From Streptomyces sp. ISL-43 (GTDB taxonomy: Bacteria > Actinomycetota > Actinomycetes > Streptomycetales > Streptomycetaceae): a stretch of DNA of 43,942 nt. The notes under the pieces were generated by a model that was not told the origin of the DNA, ran no database searches, and saw only the letters and a program-made list of their open reading frames with translations. The stretch is taken from contig NZ_JAGGOT010000036.1 of assembly GCF_018614195.1 (NCBI RefSeq), positions 1 through 43,942 of the forward strand, written 5' to 3'. Positions 8,060 to 14,365 of this stretch are shown here, in pieces; the first letter of the stretch is position 1; the number at the start of each line of letters is the position of its first letter. The position numbers and the translations under genes are program-made.

Positions 8060-8719
8060 TCAGCACTGCCAGAGGAAGGCGGCCTGAACACAGGGTGCGC
8101 ACGTGAAGGCGAACGCTGTGCCACAGCCGCCGAAGTTCATGGCCGTGGAGTGGTCCGGGCCTTCCTCGAACTGTGCGACCAGGTCCATAGGGTGGGTGCA
8201 GGTCGGGCACCGGGGTGTCTCGTCGCCCTGAAGCCAGTCAGGCTCTCCGCCGAGCTGTCCCAGGACGTTCCTCAGCTCATTTTCGCTACGGCTGGCCCAC
8301 TCCTCACGCGCGCTGAAGTAGTCGGCTGCGGGTGAGGACACCAGGGTCACGGCGCTGACAGCGCCGAGGTGGAGCACCCCCTCGTCATTCTCACCCGGGG
8401 TGGGCGCGGACATCGGCGCCAGCCCGTCGGCAGGGAACAGCAGGGCACGGTTGCCGCCGGCTATCGGGCTCCACTCGTCGCACATACCGGGATCGTTCTG
8501 GCACATGAAGATCGCCATGACGCCACCGTCTTGCTTGTTGCCCGAGTCCATCGGGCGGTCCAGATCATCCAGGACGATCTGGGCCAGGAACTGCATCGGC
8601 CCGTCACACGTCGAGCAGTGAGGCCATGCCGTCCCCGCCGGGGCCATGGGTATCCCACCGGTGCGCGTGACCGGCCCTTCGGGCTCTCCGGGTCCCCCGT
8701 ACGTCATCAGGATCGTCAT
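8060..8719 (-). CDS. YwqG/DUF1963-like protein with zinc pairs (cargo)
   Basis: A 219-aa protein. The N-terminal region has HCSTCDGPMQFLAQI, then MAIFMCQNDPGMCDEWSP and a glycine-rich turn. The C-terminus repeats the theme with RCPTCTHPMDLVAQFEE. Two CxxC...PM.(F/L).AQ modules suggest an internal duplication of a zinc ribbon. The MCQN.PG.CDEW motif is typical of a Streptomyces family near DUF1963 (YwqG), known to me without function. It precedes the 88-aa gene on the same strand. The promoter would lie in the ~120 bp shared with the divergent second tniQ. Confidence 0.65.
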   Translation of the reverse strand: MTILMTYGGPGEPEGPVTRTGGIPMAPAGTAWPHCSTCDGPMQFLAQIVLDDLDRPMDSGNKQDGGVMAIFMCQNDPGMCDEWSPIAGGNRALLFPADGLAPMSAPTPGENDEGVLHLGAVSAVTLVSSPAADYFSAREEWASRSENELRNVLGQLGGEPDWLQGDETPRCPTCTHPMDLVAQFEEGPDHSTAMNFGGCGTAFAFTCAPCVQAAFLWQC

Positions 8720-8842
8720 GGGACCGGACCCTATGACAGCCCACCGACATCACCAGCCCCAGGGGCATCGAGTGTTCGTGGTGAGGAGGTGAATCTGCGA
8801 AGAATCGGCGGTGAGTCGATACGCAGACGACATCATGGGGCA

Positions 8843-10138
8843 ATGCGCCCGCTGCCCCGCAGCCTCGACCCACTGCCCGACGAGACGCTGGCCGGCTACA
8901 TCCTCCGCCTCGCACACCGGCTCGGGACTTCCCCGGGAGCGGTCGCCATCCGTACAGGACTGACTGGCCACCACAAGGAGAACGTGCTCTTCCGCGTTCC
9001 CATCCGGCTTCTGCACCACCTGGAACCGGAGCAGATCCAGGCCTTCGCCCGAGCGACCCGACTCGCCCCAGAGGAGGTCAGTTGCCTTCTGACCTCTTCG
9101 CTCGCCGAGCGATACGGACCGCTGAGCGAGAAGTTCACCCCGCGCAAGAGTGCCGCGAGGATGGTCAACGACAACGCCTGGCTCCTGACCCGCACCCCTC
9201 GTTATTGCCCGCAGTGCCTCGTCGGGGACGGAAGCCAGATCCAGCAACTCCACGGCGGATCCTGGCAACGCTCCTGGCGCCTCCCACCAGTCTTCGCCTG
9301 CACCAAGCACCGCCGCCTGCTGCGAATCGGTTGCCCCACCTGCCGACAACACGTCCACACGGTCGAGATGAACAGCATCATCGCCCGTCCCTGGGACGAA
9401 GACCTGCATCCCACCAAGTGCCGGACAACCGCCGCCCCGCGCACCATCGGGCGCCTCCAACCCGCCTGCGGTGCCCAGCTCGCCGAACCTGACGGCGCGC
9501 TCTCCGACGAACTTCCCGACGTGCGGACGCTGGAACACCTGCTTGGCCTTCAGCGGAGGCTTCAGGATCTGCTCGATCCCGTCGGCCTCGCGATGACCCC
9601 GTGTGTTGGTTGGCTGATCCCCGCCGCCGACTACTTCGCCGACCTAAGAGCCCTGCTCGGCCTCGTGTTCCTGTCCTGGCCGGTGGCCCGGTCCTTCGCC
9701 GCAACACCAGCCCTCGCCGAAGCCCTCGACCACGATGCCGAGCAACGCCATGCCCGTGCGACAGTCCTCCGGGGCAGACCCGGGAAGAAGCGTAGTTCCC
9801 GTCCCTACACCGACCCTCCGCTGGACCCGCTGCTCATGGGGGCAGTACTCGGGATTGCCGAACGTCTCCTTGACGCGGACGACGAAGAGCAGGCCCGCGA
9901 GCGAATGCTGCCGCTCATTCACCAGGCCAGCAATGTCGACTACGCCCTGTCGTTCTATCTCCGGCGCAAAGCCTGGATCTCGTTCCCGCTGCGGATCGTC
10001 GCCATGAACCACGTCAACCACATGGCTCCGATGCACAAGATCACCGCCCGCGGCCCGATTCCTAAGGGCGGCCGGGAGGAGCCGAAGTCGAAGGGCTACC
10101 GTCGCGCCTCTCGGAGCCGTCCCGAGCCAGTGGGTTGA
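8843..10138 (+). CDS. tniQ: TniQ/TnsD-family target selector 2
   Basis: A second complete TniQ of 431 aa. It repeats the hallmark RPLPRSLDPLPDETLAGYIL at 2-21 and has the same zinc set: C122-x2-C125, C153-x2-H156, C164-x2-C167. It aligns with the first TniQ along its length. It also has a basic tail (~405-431, rich in Lys/Arg) not matched by the other copy. The start is ATG 8843, with only a weak GGGG at -7; the open frame extends upstream but homology begins here. It is separated from the tns operon by ~3 kb of cargo and preceded by a divergent pair, so it has its own promoter. Two TniQ homologues are known in some Tn7 relatives that use two targeting routes; that this applies here is inference. 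Confidence 0.88.
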   Translation: MRPLPRSLDPLPDETLAGYILRLAHRLGTSPGAVAIRTGLTGHHKENVLFRVPIRLLHHLEPEQIQAFARATRLAPEEVSCLLTSSLAERYGPLSEKFTPRKSAARMVNDNAWLLTRTPRYCPQCLVGDGSQIQQLHGGSWQRSWRLPPVFACTKHRRLLRIGCPTCRQHVHTVEMNSIIARPWDEDLHPTKCRTTAAPRTIGRLQPACGAQLAEPDGALSDELPDVRTLEHLLGLQRRLQDLLDPVGLAMTPCVGWLIPAADYFADLRALLGLVFLSWPVARSFAATPALAEALDHDAEQRHARATVLRGRPGKKRSSRPYTDPPLDPLLMGAVLGIAERLLDADDEEQARERMLPLIHQASNVDYALSFYLRRKAWISFPLRIVAMNHVNHMAPMHKITARGPIPKGGREEPKSKGYRRASRSRPEPVG

Positions 10139-10178
10139 TCCGCGCCAGCCGCCAGGAGCCGCGTGATTGGATCACCGA

Positions 10179-10928
10179 ATGACGGATTGGTCGCGACTCA
10201 GCCATGCCTACGGCTCTGCGGAAGACATACCCGCTTTGCTGGATCGGATCGCATCGGAACCGAACGCCGAGCTCTGGAACGATCTGTGGTCGGCGCTGTG
10301 TCACCAGGGCAGCGTTTACTCAGCCAGTTTCGCGGCACTGCCCTGGCTGGTCGGCGCAGCCGGCGGGTCCGACCGGGAGCAGGCGGTGAGTGCCCTCACC
10401 CTGGCCGGTGCGATCGTGGCAGGCGCTGGCCAGCCACACGACGCTGGCGATGTCCGCCTGGAGTACGCGGCCGAGATCGCGACCCTGCTGTCGGTGGCGA
10501 ACCAGCGCCTCCGGACGGCCTCCGATCGCACCGAGTACGTCTACCTCTTGGAAGCCGTATTGAGCTTCGAAGGCGTATTGGGTTGGAGCGAGGACTTGGC
10601 ATGGGGGCTTACGAACGAGGAGTACGAGGTCTCCTGCCCCGGCTGTGAAGCCAGCCTGTTCATTGTCCTCGGCGAGCGCGGATTCTTTTCCACCAGTGGT
10701 GACTACGCGCTGTCTGAGGATGATGTGGAGACGAGGCCCTTGCGCCCTGCGGATCCCGCAGCACTGGACGGTCTCGGCCGACGACTCCACGGCATCGCAC
10801 TCACCGACGGTCAGCGAGAGGTCGCGAACGCGATGACGTACGTCTTCGGTGCCGCAAGCTGCCCGGACTGCGAACTGGACTTCTCAGTATCCGGCCAGAT
10901 CAGCGCCGGCTGGTCGGCCACGCAGTAG
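10179..10928 (+). CDS. Hypothetical helical protein with CxxC pairs (cargo)
   Basis: A 249-aa protein from ATG 10179. The N-terminal half (WSRLSHAYGSAEDIPALLDR, ELWNDLWSALCHQGSVYSASFAALPWLVGAA) is strongly helical and resembles HEAT-like repeat proteins widespread in Streptomyces. There are two Cys pairs, SCPGCEASL and SCPDCELDF, which could together hold one zinc. No catalytic motif is evident. It lies 40 bp after the second tniQ on the same strand and may be cotranscribed with it. Similar proteins sometimes act as immunity factors for toxins, but no toxin gene is visible beside it. Confidence 0.65.
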   Translation: MTDWSRLSHAYGSAEDIPALLDRIASEPNAELWNDLWSALCHQGSVYSASFAALPWLVGAAGGSDREQAVSALTLAGAIVAGAGQPHDAGDVRLEYAAEIATLLSVANQRLRTASDRTEYVYLLEAVLSFEGVLGWSEDLAWGLTNEEYEVSCPGCEASLFIVLGERGFFSTSGDYALSEDDVETRPLRPADPAALDGLGRRLHGIALTDGQREVANAMTYVFGAASCPDCELDFSVSGQISAGWSATQ

Positions 10929-11114
10929 GCGCTAGCTCTGTTGAGACTCCGCCCCACCCGTGGTGCTGGAACTGATACGCCCGACCCATGAGTGCGGTGT
11001 TAGGGGGACCACGCGATGTCAATCTCGACACCGCGGAAAGGCCCCGGTATCCCAGCTCAGACGCCAAGGGACAACTAACCGACCGGTAGCTCTAACCTTC
11101 TGCCGCTTCTGGCG

Positions 11115-12179
11115 TCACTCTGCCGGGCCAGCTGGCGGTTGGAAAGGTCCCCAGTCCTGTGGGGCGCCTTCTACACGATTGAAGTTGACGGTGCCGCCGC
11201 TGTGCTCGGCGCCGCCGAAACCGACCTTGCCGCCGATGAACTTCGCGGCGCCGAAGTCGACCCGGCTGCCACTGAACTTCGCGCGATCGAAGTAGACCCC
11301 GCCGGCGATGAACTTCGAGGCCAAGAAGCTGACGGTGCCGCCGCTGAAGTCGGCGCCGCTGAAAAGAACGATGCTGCCATTGAACTTCGCGCCGCGGAAA
11401 CCGACCTCGCCGCCGCTGAACTCCGCGTTGCGAAAGTCGACGAGGTCGACCATCGGGTGGCCGCTGAACTCCGCGAGGTCGAAGGAGATCGTGCCGCTGC
11501 TGAACTTCGCGTCGTTGAAGGAGGCTGAGCCCTGGAATCTGCTTTCTGATAGGTCTCCGCCGTCGAAGTTGGCGTGGGTGAAGTCGAAGTCGTTCGCCGA
11601 CCAGGAGATCGACGCTTGGCGCCGGAGGTGGTCGCGGATGACTCGAATGATCGTGTGGCGGACCTCGCGTTCGCCTTGCTTGTACGCCTCAGCCTCCGGA
11701 TCAGGCTCGTACGGCATGCGCAGGTAGGCGCACAGGACGTTGATACACACCTGTCGTTGCTCAATCCAGTCGTCGGCGAGCCGGGTCATGGCGTATACGC
11801 CGGCCAGGCGTACCGCGGCCTGCGCGTGACCGAGCTGTTCGGCAGCGGTGGTGTAGCGCTCGGCGAGCTGGTTGTCGTCGGCCCGATCAGCGTCGCCCTC
11901 GGCGAGGCGCTGCTTGCGGTAGGCATAGACCCCGGCGAGAACGGCAGCGGCAAAGGCGAGGGTCGCGAGGGTGGTGCGGATCACCTCGTGGGTAGGGACA
12001 GGCTTCTGCGGGGCGGCCTCTTGCGGCCCGAGACCGCGGAGGAAGTTGTAGATCAGGAAACCTGCGGCCAGGGCTACCACGATGGCCAGTGGGCCCACGA
12101 CCCAGACGTCCCACAGCCATGGCGCGTGCCGACCCCGTGAGGCCCGGCCTCGATGGTCCCGTCGCGGTATAGCTCTCAC
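11115..12179 (-). CDS. Membrane-anchored pentapeptide-repeat protein (cargo)
   Basis: A 354-aa protein from GTG 12179. Two transmembrane helices lie near the N-terminus (VVGPLAIVVALAAGFLIYNF, ~27-46, and TTLATLAFAAAVLAGVYAY, ~69-87). A cytoplasmic helical segment follows (ERYTTAAEQLGHAQAAVRLAG...RQVCINVLCAYLRMPY) that is characteristic of a common Streptomyces membrane family. From ~195 to ~335 the chain is built of pentapeptide-like A(N/D/K)F(x)G repeats, which fold as a right-handed quadrilateral beta-helix. It is the last clear gene before the right end of the transposon. Function unknown; association with membrane signalling or defence is speculative. The 186 bp between it and the preceding gene hold nothing I recognise. 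Confidence 0.78.
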   Translation of the reverse strand: MRAIPRRDHRGRASRGRHAPWLWDVWVVGPLAIVVALAAGFLIYNFLRGLGPQEAAPQKPVPTHEVIRTTLATLAFAAAVLAGVYAYRKQRLAEGDADRADDNQLAERYTTAAEQLGHAQAAVRLAGVYAMTRLADDWIEQRQVCINVLCAYLRMPYEPDPEAEAYKQGEREVRHTIIRVIRDHLRRQASISWSANDFDFTHANFDGGDLSESRFQGSASFNDAKFSSGTISFDLAEFSGHPMVDLVDFRNAEFSGGEVGFRGAKFNGSIVLFSGADFSGGTVSFLASKFIAGGVYFDRAKFSGSRVDFGAAKFIGGKVGFGGAEHSGGTVNFNRVEGAPQDWGPFQPPAGPAE

Positions 12180-12329
12180 GTCTTGATCATGCTTGTGCTA
12201 CGGCTCTGCTGGGTGCCCTACGGCGGCCGTTCGGCGTAACAGAGACACCCTCCTACGCCCGGGGATCCCCAGGGTTCTGGGTCCGTTTCTGCAGGTCATT
12301 GGCATCACGCACCCGATCCGCCCCGGCTA

Positions 12330-12665
12330 TCAGCTGGTTAGTTGTCCACTGGTGTCCGAGCTGGGATTCCGGGGCCGGAAAGTGCGGGTGAGGTCCGCCA
12401 GCGGCGTGAAGACCGCCGCCTGCACGTCCTCAAGGGGCGCGTCGATGGGCATCGCGACCTTGCCGCATCCGCCAACCGAGTCGTCGGCGATGAACGTGTA
12501 GGGCCACACGTCCTGCCCCGACAGCAGGATGATCTCCCGCGGCCGCTTCTTCTTCGTCTCGTGTCGTCTCGCCTCGGCGCTATCCAACCCGACGGACCGC
12601 GAGGTTAGACGTCCAGCATGCCCAGGGGGGTATTCGCCCGGCAGATTCCGCCAGCGCCAGCGCAC
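12330..12665 (-). CDS. Possible small or remnant gene near right transposon end
   Basis: An open frame runs here from inside the end repeats to a TGA at 12330. The stretch REIILLSGQDVWPYTFIADD followed by SVGGCGKVAMPIDAP looks like real protein, while the upstream part is Arg-rich and unconvincing. No good ribosome site was found, so the start (GTG 12665 used here) is a guess. It could be the end of a broken gene, or noise. The rest of 12180-12685 holds nothing I recognise. Confidence 0.3.
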   Translation of the reverse strand: MRWRWRNLPGEYPPGHAGRLTSRSVGLDSAEARRHETKKKRPREIILLSGQDVWPYTFIADDSVGGCGKVAMPIDAPLEDVQAAVFTPLADLTRTFRPRNPSSDTSGQLTS

Positions 12666-12685
12666 AGGAGTCCGCCAAGCTGACC

Positions 12686-12725
12686 GGTGACAGTCGTCTT
12701 GCTCAAGTGACAACCAGCGTGCTCA
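12686..12725 (-). repeat. Right-end TnsB-type binding repeats (two abutting copies)
   Basis: Read on the minus strand, 12725-12706 is TGAGCACGCTGGTTGTCACT and 12705-12686 is TGAGCAAGACGACTGTCACC. These are the same 20-mers as at the left end, in opposite orientation and touching head to tail with no spacer. The terminal bases 12726-12733 then read TGTGTGCC on the minus strand. I saw no further convincing copies inside this end. Confidence 0.8.
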
Positions 12726-12756
12726 GGCACACACCGGCCGCGGGTGGGGTGGGAGT

Positions 12757-12801
12757 TATTGCAAGCGGGTGCTTGCAATAGTTAGCAAGGTGCGGCAGGA
12801 T
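12757..12801 (+). promoter_or_regulatory. Palindromic operator overlapping XRE gene promoter
   Basis: TATTGCAAGC (12757-12766), four bases, then its perfect complement GCTTGCAATA (12771-12780). A -35-like TTGCAA at 12773-12778 lies within the right arm. It is followed after exactly 17 bp by CAGGAT (12796-12801), which is six bases from the ATG at 12808. A regulator bound to the palindrome would cover the -35. Autoregulation by the downstream XRE protein is inferred. The transposon tip is 24 bp upstream. Confidence 0.65.
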
Positions 12802-12807
12802 CGGGGT

Positions 12808-13239
12808 ATGGCATCGCTCAACGTCGGGAACCTCGGCGAATACCTGCGCGAGCAGCGGCGGCAGGCGCAGCTTTCGCTGCGGCAGCTGGCCGATGCGGCG
12901 GGGGTGTCGAATCCGTACCTCAGCCAGATCGAGCGCGGGCTGCGCAAGCCGAGCGCGGACATCCTGCAGCAGCTCGCCAAGGCGCTGCGGATCTCCGCCG
13001 AGACGCTGTACGTGCAGGCCGGAATCCTGGACGAGCGGGACCGGGACGAGGTGGAGACGAGGGCTGTGATCCTCGCCGATCCGTCGATCAGTGAGCGGCA
13101 GAAGCAAGTGCTGCTCCAGATCTACGAGTCCTTCCGCAAGGAAAACGCCGCCGAGGCAGAGGCAGAGGCCGACGCCGAGGAGAAGAGCGCCGGCCCCCGT
13201 GCCGACGGTTCCGATGCCGATACGACCCACACGAACTGA
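12808..13239 (+). CDS. XRE-family helix-turn-helix regulator
   Basis: A 143-aa DNA-binding regulator. The helix-turn-helix lies at ~9-65 (LGEYLREQRRQAQLSLRQLA, then GVSNPYLSQIERGLRKPSAD), a textbook XRE/Cro domain. It is followed by a helical middle (ERQKQVLLQIYESFRKE) and an acidic Ala/Glu-rich tail. ATG 12808 is chosen over TTG 12769 because a promoter ends six bases before it, giving a leaderless transcript. The next gene starts 25 bp downstream and is probably cotranscribed. This regulator next to an HbhA-like gene is a conserved Streptomyces pair. The likely target is the palindrome at 12757-12780. Confidence 0.88.
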   Translation: MASLNVGNLGEYLREQRRQAQLSLRQLADAAGVSNPYLSQIERGLRKPSADILQQLAKALRISAETLYVQAGILDERDRDEVETRAVILADPSISERQKQVLLQIYESFRKENAAEAEAEADAEEKSAGPRADGSDADTTHTN

Positions 13240-13264
13240 GACTGTGATCCGGGAGGACCAGCAC

Positions 13265-13837
13265 ATGGCCATCGCCGATGACCTGAAGAAGACCCTCACC
13301 GACCCGACCCCGCTCTACTTCGTCGCCGGCACCGCGGACCTCGCTGCGCAGCAGGCCAAGAAGGTGCCCGGGCTCATCGAGCTGCTGCGCGCCGAGGCCC
13401 CCGCGCGCATCGAGGCCGTGAAGAACACCGACCCGAAGGCCGTGCAGGAGAAGGCCAAGGAGGCGCAGGAAGCCGTCACCGCCAAGGTCGTCGAGGTGCT
13501 CGGCGCGATCGACCCGAAGAAATTCGGGGAGACCGCGCAGGACCTGGCGCTGCGCGGGGTCGGCTTGGCCGCCGAGTACGCGGTCAAGGCCAAGGAGGCC
13601 TACGACAAGGTCGCCGAGCACGGCGAGCAGGCCGTGCGCGCGTGGCGCGGCGAGGTCTCCGAGGAGATCGTCGACATCGCCGTCGTCGTGGAGCCGGAGC
13701 CGGAGCCCGAGGTGCCGGCGCAGTCGAAGCCGGCCGGGCAGGACGCCGCCGCCGAGGAGAAGCCCCCGGTGAAGAAGGCGTCCGCGCGCAAGGCCGCGGC
13801 CAAGAAGGACGCCGCGGAGCCGGTCGTGGAGCGCTGA
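13265..13837 (+). CDS. HbhA-like Ala/Lys-rich coiled-coil protein
   Basis: A 190-aa protein. Residues 1-125 form amphipathic helices rich in Ala, Lys and Glu (DLAAQQAKKVPGLIELLRAE, KAVQEKAKEAQEAVTAKVVE), as in the heparin-binding haemagglutinin family. An acidic/proline hinge (EPEPEPEVP) follows, then a Lys-Ala tail (VKKASARKAAAKKDAAE) like the heparin- or nucleic-acid-binding end of mycobacterial HbhA. GGGAGGA lies ~10 bp before ATG 13265. It is probably cotranscribed with the XRE regulator 25 bp upstream. In Streptomyces the role is not known; adhesion as in mycobacteria is unlikely to carry over directly. Confidence 0.75.
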   Translation: MAIADDLKKTLTDPTPLYFVAGTADLAAQQAKKVPGLIELLRAEAPARIEAVKNTDPKAVQEKAKEAQEAVTAKVVEVLGAIDPKKFGETAQDLALRGVGLAAEYAVKAKEAYDKVAEHGEQAVRAWRGEVSEEIVDIAVVVEPEPEPEVPAQSKPAGQDAAAEEKPPVKKASARKAAAKKDAAEPVVER

Positions 13838-13847
13838 GAACGGCGCG

Positions 13848-13880
13848 ACGGGCCGGGCACCTGAGGGGTGTCCGGCCCGT
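13848..13880 (+). terminator. Stem-loop terminator after HbhA-like gene
   Basis: A 13-bp stem (arms 13848-13860 and 13868-13880, one G-T pair, seven-base loop) begins 11 bases after the stop codon. It has no long T tract, as is usual for Streptomyces terminators. Confidence 0.65.
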
Positions 13881-13961
13881 TGGTGTTTGCGAAAGGGGCT
13901 CTGCCGGTAGCGTGGAGTCAGGCGGCATCCGGCGTGCGAGGCGTGAGAAGGCGGTCAGGCG

Positions 13962-14306
13962 ATGTTGATGAACGGGTTCGATAACGGGGTTCTGCCGTTG
14001 CTCGGGTTCGCCATGCTCGGGCTCGCCATCGCGGCTTTCGTGTTCGCGCTGATGGCTCGCGAGGATGCGTACCGCGCGGCGGACAAGCAGACCAAGACCT
14101 TCTGGCTGGTCATCCTCGGCGTCACCGTCCTCGTGGACTTCTTCCTGGGGATGCTCTTCCTGGAGATCGCCGGCCTGGTCGCCAGCATCGTGTTCTTCGT
14201 CGACGTGCGCCCCGCCCTCAAGCAGGTCTCGGGCGGCGGGCGCGGCCGGCGCAGCGGCGGCAGCAGCAGTGACGGGCCGTACGGGCCCTACAACGGCGGA
14301 CGGTAG
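13962..14306 (+). CDS. DUF2516 small membrane protein
   Basis: A 114-aa integral membrane protein. Hydrophobic helices lie at ~10-30 (LLGFAMLGLAIAAFVFALMA), ~47-64 (FWLVILGVTVLVDFFLG) and ~66-82 (LFLEIAGLVASIVFFVDV), then VRPALKQV and a Gly/Ser/Arg-rich tail. This matches the actinobacterial DUF2516 family, whose function is unknown. The position downstream of the HbhA-like gene is conserved in Streptomyces, to my knowledge. ATG 13962 is used; ATG 13968 two codons later is equally possible. It is convergent with the phosphatase gene. Confidence 0.8.
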   Translation: MLMNGFDNGVLPLLGFAMLGLAIAAFVFALMAREDAYRAADKQTKTFWLVILGVTVLVDFFLGMLFLEIAGLVASIVFFVDVRPALKQVSGGGRGRRSGGSSSDGPYGPYNGGR

Positions 14307-14365
14307 CCCCGGGCCGGGGTCCCCGGCTTCCGGCGGCCCCTGCCCAGCGGATCAGGGCCGCGCGC

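Larger units (their letters stand above)
4..12733. mobile_element. Tn7-like transposon with tnsABC, two tniQ genes and cargo
   Basis: Seen: an overlapping tnsA-tnsB-tnsC-tniQ operon lies next to a left end with four direct 20-bp repeats, and the same repeat occurs twice in inverted orientation at 12686-12725. The tip 5'-TGT at base 4 and the tip ending ACA at 12733 fit the TGT...ACA termini of Tn7 relatives. The spacing from tip to first repeat differs (10 versus 8 bp), so each tip is uncertain by a few bases. No target duplication can be read, because only three bases of left flank are present. A+T content looks higher than in the chromosomal genes to the right. Cargo occupies ~5.9-12.2 kb and includes a second tniQ. 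Known: in Tn7, TnsA and TnsB cut and join the ends, TnsC links to a TniQ-family target selector. Inferred: a complete cut-and-paste element. Confidence 0.88.

Noticed and set aside
1..12733. CRISPR array or guide RNA in the transposon
   Set aside because: No regularly spaced palindromic repeats and no cas-like gene were seen; the only repeats are the 20-bp end sites.
12734..12745. Target-site duplication of the transposon
   Set aside because: Only three bases of left flank are present (TCG) and they do not match the bases after any plausible right tip.
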